The position numbers and the translations under genes were made by a program. Of a stretch of DNA of 64,000 nucleotides, positions 16,901 through 24,387 are shown piece by piece. The first letter of the stretch is position 1, and each line of letters starts with the position of its first letter. Below the pieces are notes generated by a model that saw only the letters and a program-made list of their open reading frames with translations, ran no database searches and had not been told where the DNA came from. The stretch spans positions 124,001 through 188,000 of the forward strand of contig CAVYUQ010000011.1 of NCBI GenBank assembly GCA_963771715.1, given 5' to 3'. Source of the DNA: JACVRW01 sp963771715 (GTDB taxonomy: Bacteria > Actinomycetota > Thermoleophilia > Solirubrobacterales > Thermoleophilaceae).

Positions 16901-17207
16901 CGGATCCCAGACGGTCCGCCTTGTCCGCACCCCAATCCTCTGCGTGGGTGCTCGTCGGCGCTCTCACGGCGCCGGCGGGCTGCCGACACGTCCGCCCCGA
17001 CCGTGCGTCGGCACCGGCACGCCGGTAGCGCGGTCGAGTTGGCGCCGGCTATCGCCACTCGCGCTAAGCGACACCCCTCGTCTCAGCCTCGAGGCGTCGC
17101 TATCAGGCGATTGCGAAAGTGAGGGTCGTGAGGGGGAACGCGGGGCGGCTGGTCAGACCGCCCGCGCTCTGCCTGTGCAACCGCCGGAACAGAAGATGCC
17201 GGCGGTG
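16901..17207. other. Intergenic tract with repeat copy E
   Basis: This is a roughly 307-base non-coding stretch after the FAD oxidoreductase. It contains repeat copy E (17051-17111) and otherwise GC-rich sequence with no frame that resembles a protein. The left part (16901-17050) shows short GCCGGCG-type palindromes only. Confidence 0.5.
17051..17111 (+). repeat. attC-like nested inverted repeat, copy E
   Basis: Outer arms ATCGCC (17051-17056) and GGCGAT (17106-17111) enclose TCGCGCTAAGCG (17059-17070). The inner stem is GCGACACCCCTCG (from 17068) with CGAGGCGTCGC (17090-17100). TCGC/GCGA and GCGAC/GTCGC are separated by GCTAA on the left and TATCAG on the right. The right end GTCGCTATCAGGCGA (17096-17110) is identical to copy A, in the same orientation 5,344 bases away. 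It is the best-preserved copy of the family. Confidence 0.55.
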
Positions 17208-17531
17208 TCAGTCCGACTCATCGCGGGCGCGCCCGTAGCGCTCGTAGATCACGCGCGAGCCGAACGTCCTGGTCTCGATCAGGTCGAGCGGAACGTGCTT
17301 AGTGACCGGCGGCAGGAGCGGCGTGCCGCCGCCGACGAGGACCGGGTTGCGGAAGATGTGCAGCTCGTCGACGAGGCCGAGCTCGATCGTTCCCGCGGCC
17401 AGGCCGGCGCCGCCGATCTCCACGTCCTTGTCGGTCGCGTCGAGCGCCGCGGCGACCTCCTCGGCCAGTGGCGCCTCGGCGAGGCGGGCGTTGCCCTGGA
17501 CGCGGTCGAGCGTCCCTTCCGTACGCAGCAC
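17208..17531 (-). pseudogene. RibD-C/dihydrofolate-reductase-like fragment
   Basis: Only the C-terminal half of the family is present: TLDRVQGNARLAEAPLAEEV, VEIGGAGLAAGTIELGLVDEL, NPVLVGGGTPLLPP and the end ETRTFGSRVIYERYG. The N-terminal MSLDGY strand and the first helix are missing; the frame upstream reads unrelated sequence and hits a stop near 17.62 kb. I therefore call it a truncated remnant. It points away from a full-length paralogue at 17637, with which it shares the ETRTF end. Confidence 0.65.
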
Positions 17532-17636
17532 CCGCTTGGCGTGGTGGTCAACCGGCCCTCGGTGTGGCCTGACCGATGATTCCTCCCCGCCGTGCTGGTC
17601 TGTACGCCGAATACCAACTCACGGGAGGCTGACGCC

Positions 17637-18200
17637 ATGCGGAAACTGACCTTTGCCATGAACCTGAGCCTGGACGGCTATATCGCCGCGCCCGGCGACG
17701 ACCTCGGCTGGAGCGTGCCGAGCGACGAGCTGTTCCAGTGGTGGTCCGACCGGGTGGGGGCGACGGGCCTGGCGGTGTATGGGCGCAAACTGTGGGAGAC
17801 GATGAGCTCCTACTGGCCGACCGCCGACCAGCAGCCTGGCGCCACACCGGCGGAGATCGAGTTCGCCCGCCGGTGGCGGGACATGCCGAAGGTGGTGTTC
17901 TCCTCGACGACCAGCACGGTCGACTGGAACACCCGCCTGGTCACCGGCGACGCGGTCACCGAGATCACCCGGCTCAAGGCCGAGGATGACGGCCCCATTG
18001 ACATCGGCGGCGCCACCCTCGCCGCGGCGGCCATGCGGGCCGGGCTGATCGACGAGTACGTGCTGGCCACCGCACCGGTCTTGGTGGGCGGCGGCACACC
18101 GTTCTTTACGGCCCTGGACAACTGGGTGAACCTGACCCTGGTGGAGACCCGGACGTTTTCCGACGGCGTGGTCCTGACCAGGTACGAGACCAGGCGCTGA
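17637..18200 (+). CDS. Dihydrofolate reductase/RibD C-terminal family protein
   Basis: This 187-aa complete member starts at ATG 17637 after GGGAGGC. It has LTFAMNLSLDGYIAAPGDD, the AVYGRKLWETMSSYW motif, KVVFSSTTSTVDWNTRLV, the GGATLAAAAMRAGLIDEYV core and VLVGGGTPFF. Family proteins bind NADPH and reduce unknown substrates. It is likely an accessory gene carried by the mobile tract: it lies between repeat E and the broken recombinase and next to a decayed relative. Confidence 0.85.
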   Translation: MRKLTFAMNLSLDGYIAAPGDDLGWSVPSDELFQWWSDRVGATGLAVYGRKLWETMSSYWPTADQQPGATPAEIEFARRWRDMPKVVFSSTTSTVDWNTRLVTGDAVTEITRLKAEDDGPIDIGGATLAAAAMRAGLIDEYVLATAPVLVGGGTPFFTALDNWVNLTLVETRTFSDGVVLTRYETRR

Positions 18201-18623
18201 GTGCCCGCCGTCGGATCGGCGCGGGCTTCGGGCCGCCCAAGGATCTCGTGGCGCTGTGTTCCGAGGCGATCGTGATGCCCCTGCCGGATCACAGGCCGTG
18301 TATGTAAGGCATCCCCTAACGCGACACCGGTCCCGTTCTCCGCGGGCGTCCGGAACCGCTCACCGCAGGCTGTCGCTCCGGACGACCAACAAGAGCGCAC
18401 TCGGCCGGACCGATTGCATGATGGGTGCATAGTCACCACGAGCGCGCGCCAACTCCCGATGGGAGCGAGCTCGAGCACCGTCGCTGTTGCAATAAGGCAG
18501 GCGCGATAGTCCTCGCGGATCCGTGTTGGCCGCTGCGCGTGTCGGAAAGGGATAGCGCGCGGCGGCGCCGGAGGGTCGATGGGCGCCGATAGTCGGGTTG
18601 GTCCACGAACCTGAGGAGGGATC
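18201..18623. other. Intergenic tract upstream of broken recombinase
   Basis: This 423-base stretch has no convincing coding frame. It contains a large inverted repeat GCGACA (18321-18326)/TGTCGC (18371-18376), preceded by CCTAAC and followed by TCCGG. This looks like a weaker relative of repeat copy E, where GCTAA precedes GCGAC. A short TGCA-N7-TGCA palindrome lies near 18416-18430. The final bases GAGGAGGGATC supply the ribosome-binding site of the recombinase remnant. Confidence 0.4.
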
Positions 18624-19236
18624 ATGTCCGAGCTTCTGCTCGACCGTGCCGGTCGACGTCGATCGCCAGCGACGATGCCTGGATTCCACGTTGGCCGCGC
18701 GCCAGGCAACAAGGGTCTGCGCTATCCGGCCGACCCACCGAAGGTGGAAGAGATCATCGCCGTAATGCGCACCGCCGGCGACGGACCGCACGGCCGGCGC
18801 CTACGCGCACTATCGTGACTATGTGGCGAGCCGGGCTGCGCATCCAGGAAGCACTCGGTCTCACAGAAGGCGATCTCGATCAACGCCGCGGCTCACTGCT
18901 GGTCCGGCGCGGCAAGGGCGGACGCCGCCGCGAGGTCGGCATGGCACGACGCGCGGCCGCCACTGGTCATCGGCTGCGGCACGCGCGGACCTGCGGCGCA
19001 CGGCAGCCGTGGCCGGAGTGCGGCGCCGCTTCGCGCCCCACCAGCTCCGGCACGCCCACGCCGTCGAGATGGCTCGCGAGGGCGTACCGCTGATCGTCAT
19101 CCAGCGCCAACTCGGACACAGTGACCTCGGCATCACATCCGTATACCTGCAAGGCATCGACAACGCCGAGATCATCGACACCGTCCACGCCCGACGATCG
19201 CCGACGATCCCCGTAAGCGTCTCGCTGCGGCTCTGA
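18624..19236 (+). pseudogene. Tyrosine recombinase, decayed paralogue
   Basis: This copy aligns along its whole length with the intact recombinase at 12841-13539. It carries two lesions. One base is missing near 18800 (the equivalent of the codons after GRRLR), and about 85 bases are missing at 18941-18948, removing the segment between REVGM and TRGR. The catalytic C-terminus remains readable in a third frame: APHQLRHAHAVEM, QLGHSDLG and SVYLQGID. Upstream GAGGAGGGATC is still a good ribosome-binding site. The gene cannot give a full recombinase. Confidence 0.85.
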
Positions 19237-19238
19237 TC

Positions 19239-19301
19239 GACCGCCATTCCGCCGCTCCTCCTCGCGCATCGCGGTAGCGGCGTAAGGTGGAATTGGCGGT
19301 C
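19239..19301 (+). repeat. Stem-loop repeat, copy D, after broken recombinase
   Basis: Perfect outer arms GACCGCCA (19239-19246) and TGGCGGTC (19294-19301) continue as TTCC/GGAA and GCCGCT (19251-19256)/AGCGGC (19276-19281). The 19-base loop contains TCGCGCATCGCG (19262-19273), the same motif as copies A-C with one change. It starts 2 bases after the stop of the broken recombinase; copy B occupies the same place after the intact one. Confidence 0.5.
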
Positions 19302-19344
19302 GTGATCTGGACGGCCGTGAACCCAGCGAACCCGGGAGGGTCAA

Positions 19345-19755
19345 ATGCAGCCGCTCGTATACGTCGATACGTCGGAGGTGCGTGAGGGGGCGCTTGGGCA
19401 GCTGAGGGAGGCCATCGCGGCGCTGGCAGGCTTCGTCGAGGAGCACGAGCCCGAGCTCATTTCCTACAGCGTTTACTTCAGCGAGGACGGCAGGCGGATG
19501 ACGGTCGTACACGTGCACGCCGATCGTGCGTCGCTCGACCACCACATGGAAGTCGCGGGACCTCGCTTCGCCGCGTTCGCGGACCTGGTCAGGCTGTCGT
19601 CCATCCACATCTATGGGGACCCGAGCGAGAAGGCGGTCGGACAGCTGCGTGACAAGGTGCGGCTGCTCGGCACTGGCGATGTGGTCGTTCACCGCCCGCA
19701 CGCGGGGTTCGCCCGGTTCGGGGTCTCTGATAGCCGGACGCCCGCTCTCAGCTGA
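19345..19755 (+). CDS. Hypothetical protein, 136 aa, ABM-like fold
   Basis: An excellent CGGGAGGG site precedes ATG 19345. The protein reads VYVDTSEVREGALGQLREAI, ELISYSVYFSEDGRRMTVVHVHAD and a helix ASLDHHMEVAGPRFAAF. This is the strand-helix layout of dimeric alpha-beta barrel proteins, although I cannot name the family. The C-terminal 40 residues are basic and low in structure. It is the first gene beyond the mobile tract and is probably transcribed alone. Confidence 0.65.
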   Translation: MQPLVYVDTSEVREGALGQLREAIAALAGFVEEHEPELISYSVYFSEDGRRMTVVHVHADRASLDHHMEVAGPRFAAFADLVRLSSIHIYGDPSEKAVGQLRDKVRLLGTGDVVVHRPHAGFARFGVSDSRTPALS

Positions 19756-19811
19756 CGCGGTGCAACGACGTCGACGTCAAGTGCCGGATGTCGCGCAAGG
19801 CAGGAGCGCGC

Positions 19812-20225
19812 TTAGGTCGCCGGCATGAGTCCGAGCTGGCCGAGCAGCTCTGCCTGATCGAAGTAGAGATGTTCCGAGGCCAGCTCGTCGCCGCGAACCT
19901 CGTACCTCGACATCCAGCGGAGGTCGACGTCCCGTCCGGTGGCCGCGACGTCGCCTGCCGGCGTGCGCATGACACCGGTGTGCGTGCCGATGAACCGGCC
20001 CTCGGCGGCGACGGCGGATCCTTCGGCGAGAAGGCCCGACGTCTCAAGACGCCCGTCCGGAAACGCCTCCCAGAACACACCGAGGAAGCCCAGGACCTCG
20101 TCGCGGCCGTGCATCGACCCGTTCGGGGCGACGAGGTCGGCGTCGTCGCTCCACGGACTGGCGTCCACGTCCCGTGCGTTGAAGGCCTCGACATGCCGTT
20201 CGACGACGCGCTTGGGATCAGGCAT
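19812..20225 (-). CDS. Ester cyclase/SnoaL-like protein
   Basis: This 137-aa NTF2-fold protein of the SnoaL-like ester cyclase group shows VVERHVEAFNARDVDASPW, NGSMHGRDEVLGFLGVFWEAFPDGRLE, GTHTGVMRTPAGDVAATGRDV and a final EHLYFDQAELLGQLGL. Polyketide cyclases of this fold catalyse aldol closure using an Asp; most actinobacterial paralogues are uncharacterised. It is convergent with the gene before it. AGGAGG lies close upstream of the start. Confidence 0.8.
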   Translation of the reverse strand: MPDPKRVVERHVEAFNARDVDASPWSDDADLVAPNGSMHGRDEVLGFLGVFWEAFPDGRLETSGLLAEGSAVAAEGRFIGTHTGVMRTPAGDVAATGRDVDLRWMSRYEVRGDELASEHLYFDQAELLGQLGLMPAT

Positions 20226-20546
20226 AGGCCATACCTCCTATCGGTTGCCGTGCGCGGATACTCGCACTCCGCGACGGTCTTCTGACAATCGGCGGCGAGC
20301 GCCGCCATGGGCTTGCCCTTTCGCGCGTGAACGCGCCAGCGAGCAGTAGCCCATTGGGATCGACTAAATGCGAACCCCCGCGCGGCTCGACCGGGGCGGT
20401 CGGCATCCCTGGACGCAGACCGTGCCAGAGTGAGGTGGGCGAGCGAACGAGCGCGCAGCGCGCGAGCAGGTCTGCGGGAAGGCGATGACGAACGCCCCGC
20501 CACCGGCGCCGGAATGCGGGAAATGCCTGCTACGGTTTCGCGTCGC
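20226..20546. other. rpsO upstream region with structured leader
   Basis: This 321-base gap carries the promoters of the divergent ester-cyclase gene and rpsO. An inverted repeat CGCAGACC (20414-20421)/GGTCTGCG (20469-20476) encloses a GC palindrome GCGCGC-A-GCGCGC (20451-20463). It could form a large structure about 70-130 bases before the rpsO start. I cannot assign promoter boxes with confidence. Confidence 0.4.
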
Positions 20547-20816
20547 ATGAGCCTTGCCGCTGAGAAGAAGAAGGAGATCGTCGCCAAGTACGGGCGCGGC
20601 GATGCCGACACCGGATCCACCGAGGTCCAGGTGGCGCTTCTCACTGCGCGCATCAACGAGCTCACCGAGCACCTGCGCACGCACAAGAAGGACCATCACT
20701 CGCGCCGCGGCCTGCTGATGCTGGTCGGCAAGCGGCGCCGGCTGCTGCGCTACCTCCAGGGCTCGGACATCGATCGCTACCGGTCGCTCATCCAGGAGCT
20801 CGGCCTCCGCCGATGA
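20547..20816 (+). CDS. rpsO: 30S ribosomal protein S15
   Basis: The 89-aa length and sequence are canonical for S15: EIVAKYGRGDADTGSTEVQ, LTARINELTEHLRTHKKDHHSRRGLL and the end RYRSLIQELGLRR. S15 binds the central domain of 16S rRNA and begins platform assembly. ATG 20547 gives the standard N-terminus; an in-frame extension upstream has no homology. The stop TGA overlaps the ATG of the peroxiredoxin gene. In many bacteria S15 represses its own mRNA through a leader structure, and a candidate lies upstream. Confidence 0.97.
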   Translation: MSLAAEKKKEIVAKYGRGDADTGSTEVQVALLTARINELTEHLRTHKKDHHSRRGLLMLVGKRRRLLRYLQGSDIDRYRSLIQELGLRR

Positions 20817-21275
20817 TCGAGCCCGGCTCTCCGGCGCCGGACTTCACGCTTCCAGATCAGGACGGCAACAAGGTCTCGCTCGGCGACTTCCGCGGGCGGA
20901 CGGTGGTGCTGGTGTTCTATCCGGCCGACTTCAGCCGCGTCTGCACCGATCAGCTGGGCGTCTACCAGGAGGTCCTGCCTCAGCTCGAGGAGGCGGGTGC
21001 GGCGCTCGTCGGCATCTCGGTCGACGGGGCGTTCTGCCACAAGGCCTTCCAGGAGCACCTGAACACGAGCCATTCCGCTGCTGGCCGACTTCCACCCGAA
21101 GGGCGAGGTCGCGAAGGCCTACGGCGTCTGGTCCGAGGAGTACGGCGTGGCCAGCCGCTCGCTCGTGATGGTGGCCCCCGACGGGGTGGTCCAGTGGTCC
21201 TACTCCTCGCCGCCGCTCGAGGTGCCGGGGGCGAACCTCATCTTTGACGCGCTGGAGCAGCGCACCCCCGCCTGA
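20813..21275 (+). pseudogene. Peroxiredoxin (AhpC/TSA, BCP-like), frameshifted
   Basis: The thioredoxin-fold peroxidase has the peroxidatic Cys in the motif PADFSRVCTDQ, a Ser variant of PxxxTxxC. After FQEHLN one extra C near 21073 (GAGCCATTCC) shifts the frame. The native continuation IPLLADFHPKGEVAKAYGVW and SRSLVMVAPDGVVQWSYS is read in the next frame to TGA 21275. A one-base correction restores a protein of about 153 aa. It starts in the rpsO stop codon and its end overlaps the next thiol-oxidoreductase gene, so the two thiol proteins were probably co-expressed. It could be a sequencing error. Confidence 0.8.
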
Positions 21276-21738
21276 CCCGGCGGACGACGACCACGTCCGC
21301 GGCAGCGGCCCGGTGGTCATCGAGTACGCCGATCTCGAGTGCCCCTACTGCGCCAAGGCGCACCTGATCCTCAAGGAGCTGGCGGTCACTCGCGTTTTCC
21401 GCCATTTCCCGGTCGTCTCGAAGCACCCGCGGGCGCGCGTGCTCGCCGCGGCGGCCGAGGCGGCGGGCTTGCAGGGCAGGTTCTGGGAGATGCACGACTC
21501 CCTGCTCGAGGACCAGGGCCACCTCGACGATCCCCACCTGTGGGAGCGCGCAAGACGAATGGGTATCGACATTGACCAATTCGAGGCAGATCGGCGCTCG
21601 AAGGAGGTCGCCTCGCGCGTCGAGCGCGACTTCCACAGCGGCATCCGCGCGGGCGTGGGCACCACGCCGACCCAGTTCCTGAGCGGAAAAGCGCATCCCG
21701 GGGTGCCGGATGCAAGTTTCATCGAAACACTGCGTTAG
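21244..21738 (+). CDS. DsbA-like thioredoxin-fold oxidoreductase
   Basis: This 164-aa protein starts at TTG 21244, within the end of the peroxiredoxin gene. It has an active-site CPYC in EYADLECPYCAKAH, as in DsbA-type thiol-disulfide oxidoreductases, a helical insert, and the cis-Pro loop VGTTPTQFLSG. No signal peptide is visible, so it is probably cytosolic. It may reduce or pair with the adjacent peroxiredoxin; this is inference from the overlap. The TTG start is uncertain. Confidence 0.8.
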   Translation: MTRWSSAPPPDPADDDHVRGSGPVVIEYADLECPYCAKAHLILKELAVTRVFRHFPVVSKHPRARVLAAAAEAAGLQGRFWEMHDSLLEDQGHLDDPHLWERARRMGIDIDQFEADRRSKEVASRVERDFHSGIRAGVGTTPTQFLSGKAHPGVPDASFIETLR

Positions 21739-21797
21739 AGCGCGTACGGCCTTGGGCAAAGTAATGCCCACATCGACGCGCGGAGGCGGAGGTAACA

Positions 21798-24278
21798 ATG
21801 AAGGTTGGGGGAACCGGACTCGCAGTGGTCCTACTCGTGCTGATGCTCGCCGGTCCGGCATCGGCGGCGGGACTCTTGTCGCAGCCAGTCGTCGTGACAA
21901 GCGCGGCGGACAAGTCGTGCACGAGCGGCGAGCGGAGCGGGGCGGGGGTCGCCCGGAAGAGCTTCACGATGCCGACCGCGGGCTGGGTTACGGCCGGCCT
22001 GACGGCCGCGAGCGGCGACTGGGATCTCGCGATCATCGACAAGGCCGACAACCGCGTCGTCGCCGGTTCCGCCTACGGGGGCGCGGACGAGCTGGCGTCC
22101 GGCCTCGCCGTCCAGGGCAGCGATCTGGTGATCCAGGCGTGCCGGCGCAGTGGCGGCACCTCCACCGCGACGCTGAGCATCGGCACCACACCGGTCGACA
22201 CGAGCACTCCGGCGAAGAAGAGCCAGCTCGTGCGAGTGGCGACAGCCAGCCTCGAGCGCAAGAACCAGCTGGCGGACCTCGGTCTCGACCTGACCGAGCA
22301 CGGCGGCCCCGGATTCGTCGAGGCGGTGCTCTACGGAGCCGGCGACGCCCAGAAGCTCGTTGACAACAACTTCTCCTACACCGTCGAGGTGTCGGACATG
22401 GCGGCGCAGGCGAGGCGGGACCGGGCGGCCGACGCCCAGTTCGCCGCGGCGAACGCCGCGTCCGATCTCCCGAGTGGCCGCACGACCTACCGGCGCCTCT
22501 TCGACTACAGCGAGGACATGAAGGCGCTTGTCGAGGCTAATCCGGGCCTGGTCAGGCCGATCACCCTCAACCACGAGACCTACGAGGGACGTCCGGTCGA
22601 GGGGATCGAGATCGCGACGAACGTCGACGCGCGCGACGGGCGCCCCGTGTTCACGCAGCTGGGCGTGCACCACGCGCGCGAGTGGCCCTCGGGCGAACAC
22701 GCGATCGAGTGGGCGCATGAGCTCGTCAACGGCTACCGGAACGGCGACGCGCGCGTCCGGAGCCTGGTCAGCAGCACGAGGACGATCGTCATCCCGATCG
22801 TGAACCCGGATGGCTTCAACACGAGCCGTGAGGCCGGCGAGCTGCTGGGCCACGGAGCCGGCCATGACACGGACTACGTCGAGGACGGCGAGGTGACCGA
22901 TGCGGAGTTCGTCCTCGCGGCTCACTCGAGCCCGAACGAATACCGGCGCAAGAACTGCCGGTTCCCGGCGGGCCCGGCGGCCGGTAGCTGCGCCGGAGTC
23001 GACACCGGTCTGTTCGGACACGGAGTCGACCCGAACCGCAACTACGGCGCGTTCTGGGGCGGCGGCGGCTCGAGCGGCATCTTCCTCGAGCAGGACTACC
23101 GCGGCCCGGGGCCGTTCTCGGAGCCGGAGACCCGGAACATCCGTGAGCTGATCTCGGGACGCCAGGTCACGACGCTGATCACGAACCACACGTTCTCGAA
23201 CCTGGTGCTGCGCCCGCCCGGCACGGCCGCGCAGGGCACGACCGTCGACGAGCCGATCTTCAAGGCGCTCGGCGACTCGATGGCTGCCGAGAACGGCTAC
23301 TCGAGCCAGTACGGCTACCAGCTCTACGACACGGACGGGACGACCGAGGACTGGTCGTACAACGCCACCGGCGGACTCGGCTTCACGTTCGAGATCGGCG
23401 ACCTCGGCTTCCACCCGCCGTTCGCGGAGACCGTGGGCGAGTGGACCGGCAACACCGACGACGCCACCGGCGGCGGCAACCGCGAGGCGTACTACAAGGC
23501 GCAGCAGAACACCGCCGATCCGACCAAGCACTCGGTCCTGGCGGGGCAGGCGCCTAACGGGGACGTCCTCCGACTGACGAAGACGTTCGACATGCCGACG
23601 TCGGTGGACGGGCTGACAGTCCCCGACAAGCTCGACAGCACGATGGTCGTGAGCGACAAGAAGGGCAAGTTCGAGTGGCACGTGAACCCGTCCACGCGCC
23701 CGCTCGTGGCGAAGTCGGAGGGCGAGGAGATCCCGGGCGACCCGAGCCCGCCTCAGGTGTTCTCGGGCGGACCGAGCAACGACGCGAGCCCGTGCCCGGC
23801 GTACTTCGAGCTGCCCGATACCCGCGACCCGACGTGCTGGAACGACCACGCGTTCGAGGTTCCGGCGGACGGCAACGGCATCAACAACGAGTACGCGCAC
23901 GTGGAGATCACGTGGGCCACGCCGGCGAGCGACTGGGACCTCGAGGTCTACCGCGACTCGAACGGGGACGGAAGCTCTGAGAACGAGGGCGAGCCCGTCT
24001 CCGACTCGACGAGCGGGCAGACCAGCTCGGAGCGCGCCACGCTCGGGCCCGACGTCGAGCCCGGCCGCTACGTGGCCCGGGTGATCAACTACGCGTCGAC
24101 CGAGCCCTACGAGGGCACGGTCACCTTCCAGGCACCCGACCCGTTCGAGCCTGGGTTGCAGGAGTCCTACACGCTGACCTGCGAGACACCGCAGGGGGTC
24201 GTGAAGGCGGAACGTCAGGTGTACGTCGCCCGTGGCGAGCGGCTGGCGCTTGACCTCAGGAAGGTCTGCCGCCGCTAG
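21798..24278 (+). CDS. Secreted M14 zinc carboxypeptidase
   Basis: This 826-aa exported protein has a signal peptide (about 1-23, ending GPASA). The M14 catalytic domain shows His292 and Glu295 in VHHAREWPSGE, the third zinc ligand His in ITNHTFSNLVLRPPG, an Asn-Arg substrate site in DPNRNYGAFWGG and the catalytic Glu in GFTFEIGDLG. The N-terminal region (25-140) and the C-terminal WDLEVYRDSNGDG segment look like beta-sandwich pre-peptidase domains. It trims C-terminal residues of extracellular peptides. It sits between the thiol genes and pnp, an unusual place. Confidence 0.9.
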   Translation: MKVGGTGLAVVLLVLMLAGPASAAGLLSQPVVVTSAADKSCTSGERSGAGVARKSFTMPTAGWVTAGLTAASGDWDLAIIDKADNRVVAGSAYGGADELASGLAVQGSDLVIQACRRSGGTSTATLSIGTTPVDTSTPAKKSQLVRVATASLERKNQLADLGLDLTEHGGPGFVEAVLYGAGDAQKLVDNNFSYTVEVSDMAAQARRDRAADAQFAAANAASDLPSGRTTYRRLFDYSEDMKALVEANPGLVRPITLNHETYEGRPVEGIEIATNVDARDGRPVFTQLGVHHAREWPSGEHAIEWAHELVNGYRNGDARVRSLVSSTRTIVIPIVNPDGFNTSREAGELLGHGAGHDTDYVEDGEVTDAEFVLAAHSSPNEYRRKNCRFPAGPAAGSCAGVDTGLFGHGVDPNRNYGAFWGGGGSSGIFLEQDYRGPGPFSEPETRNIRELISGRQVTTLITNHTFSNLVLRPPGTAAQGTTVDEPIFKALGDSMAAENGYSSQYGYQLYDTDGTTEDWSYNATGGLGFTFEIGDLGFHPPFAETVGEWTGNTDDATGGGNREAYYKAQQNTADPTKHSVLAGQAPNGDVLRLTKTFDMPTSVDGLTVPDKLDSTMVVSDKKGKFEWHVNPSTRPLVAKSEGEEIPGDPSPPQVFSGGPSNDASPCPAYFELPDTRDPTCWNDHAFEVPADGNGINNEYAHVEITWATPASDWDLEVYRDSNGDGSSENEGEPVSDSTSGQTSSERATLGPDVEPGRYVARVINYASTEPYEGTVTFQAPDPFEPGLQESYTLTCETPQGVVKAERQVYVARGERLALDLRKVCRR

Positions 24279-24284
24279 ACCCGC

Positions 24285-24344
24285 GTTCCTTGCGAACCCG
24301 AGCGGCGACCCTATTGCTAGAGTCGCTCGGGTTCGCAACGGAAC
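24285..24344 (+). promoter_or_regulatory. Long stem-loop in pnp leader
   Basis: GTTCCTTGCGAACCCGAGCG (from 24285) pairs with CGCTCGGGTTCGCAACGGAAC (ending 24344). The stem is about 22 bp with a 1-base and a 3-base bulge and a loop near 24310-24321. It ends 43 bases before the pnp ATG and lacks a T run, so it is not a classic terminator. In Escherichia coli a stem in the pnp leader is cut by RNase III and used for autoregulation; the same role here is inference. It could also terminate the carboxypeptidase transcript. Confidence 0.6.
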
Positions 24345-24387
24345 GTAAAAGAAGTGCCGCCAACCGGAGGCGGCCGAAAGGAAACAT

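Noticed and set aside
15212..16930. 572-codon antisense frame over the FAD oxidoreductase
   Set aside because: Shadow of the oxidoreductase, whose plus-strand frame has clear domains.
11693..19301. A canonical class 1-type integron
   Set aside because: The recombinase is about 100 aa shorter than IntI, has no visible IntI insertion, and the repeats lack the attC AAC/GTT boxes. Only the architecture is similar, so I report it as integron-like at most.
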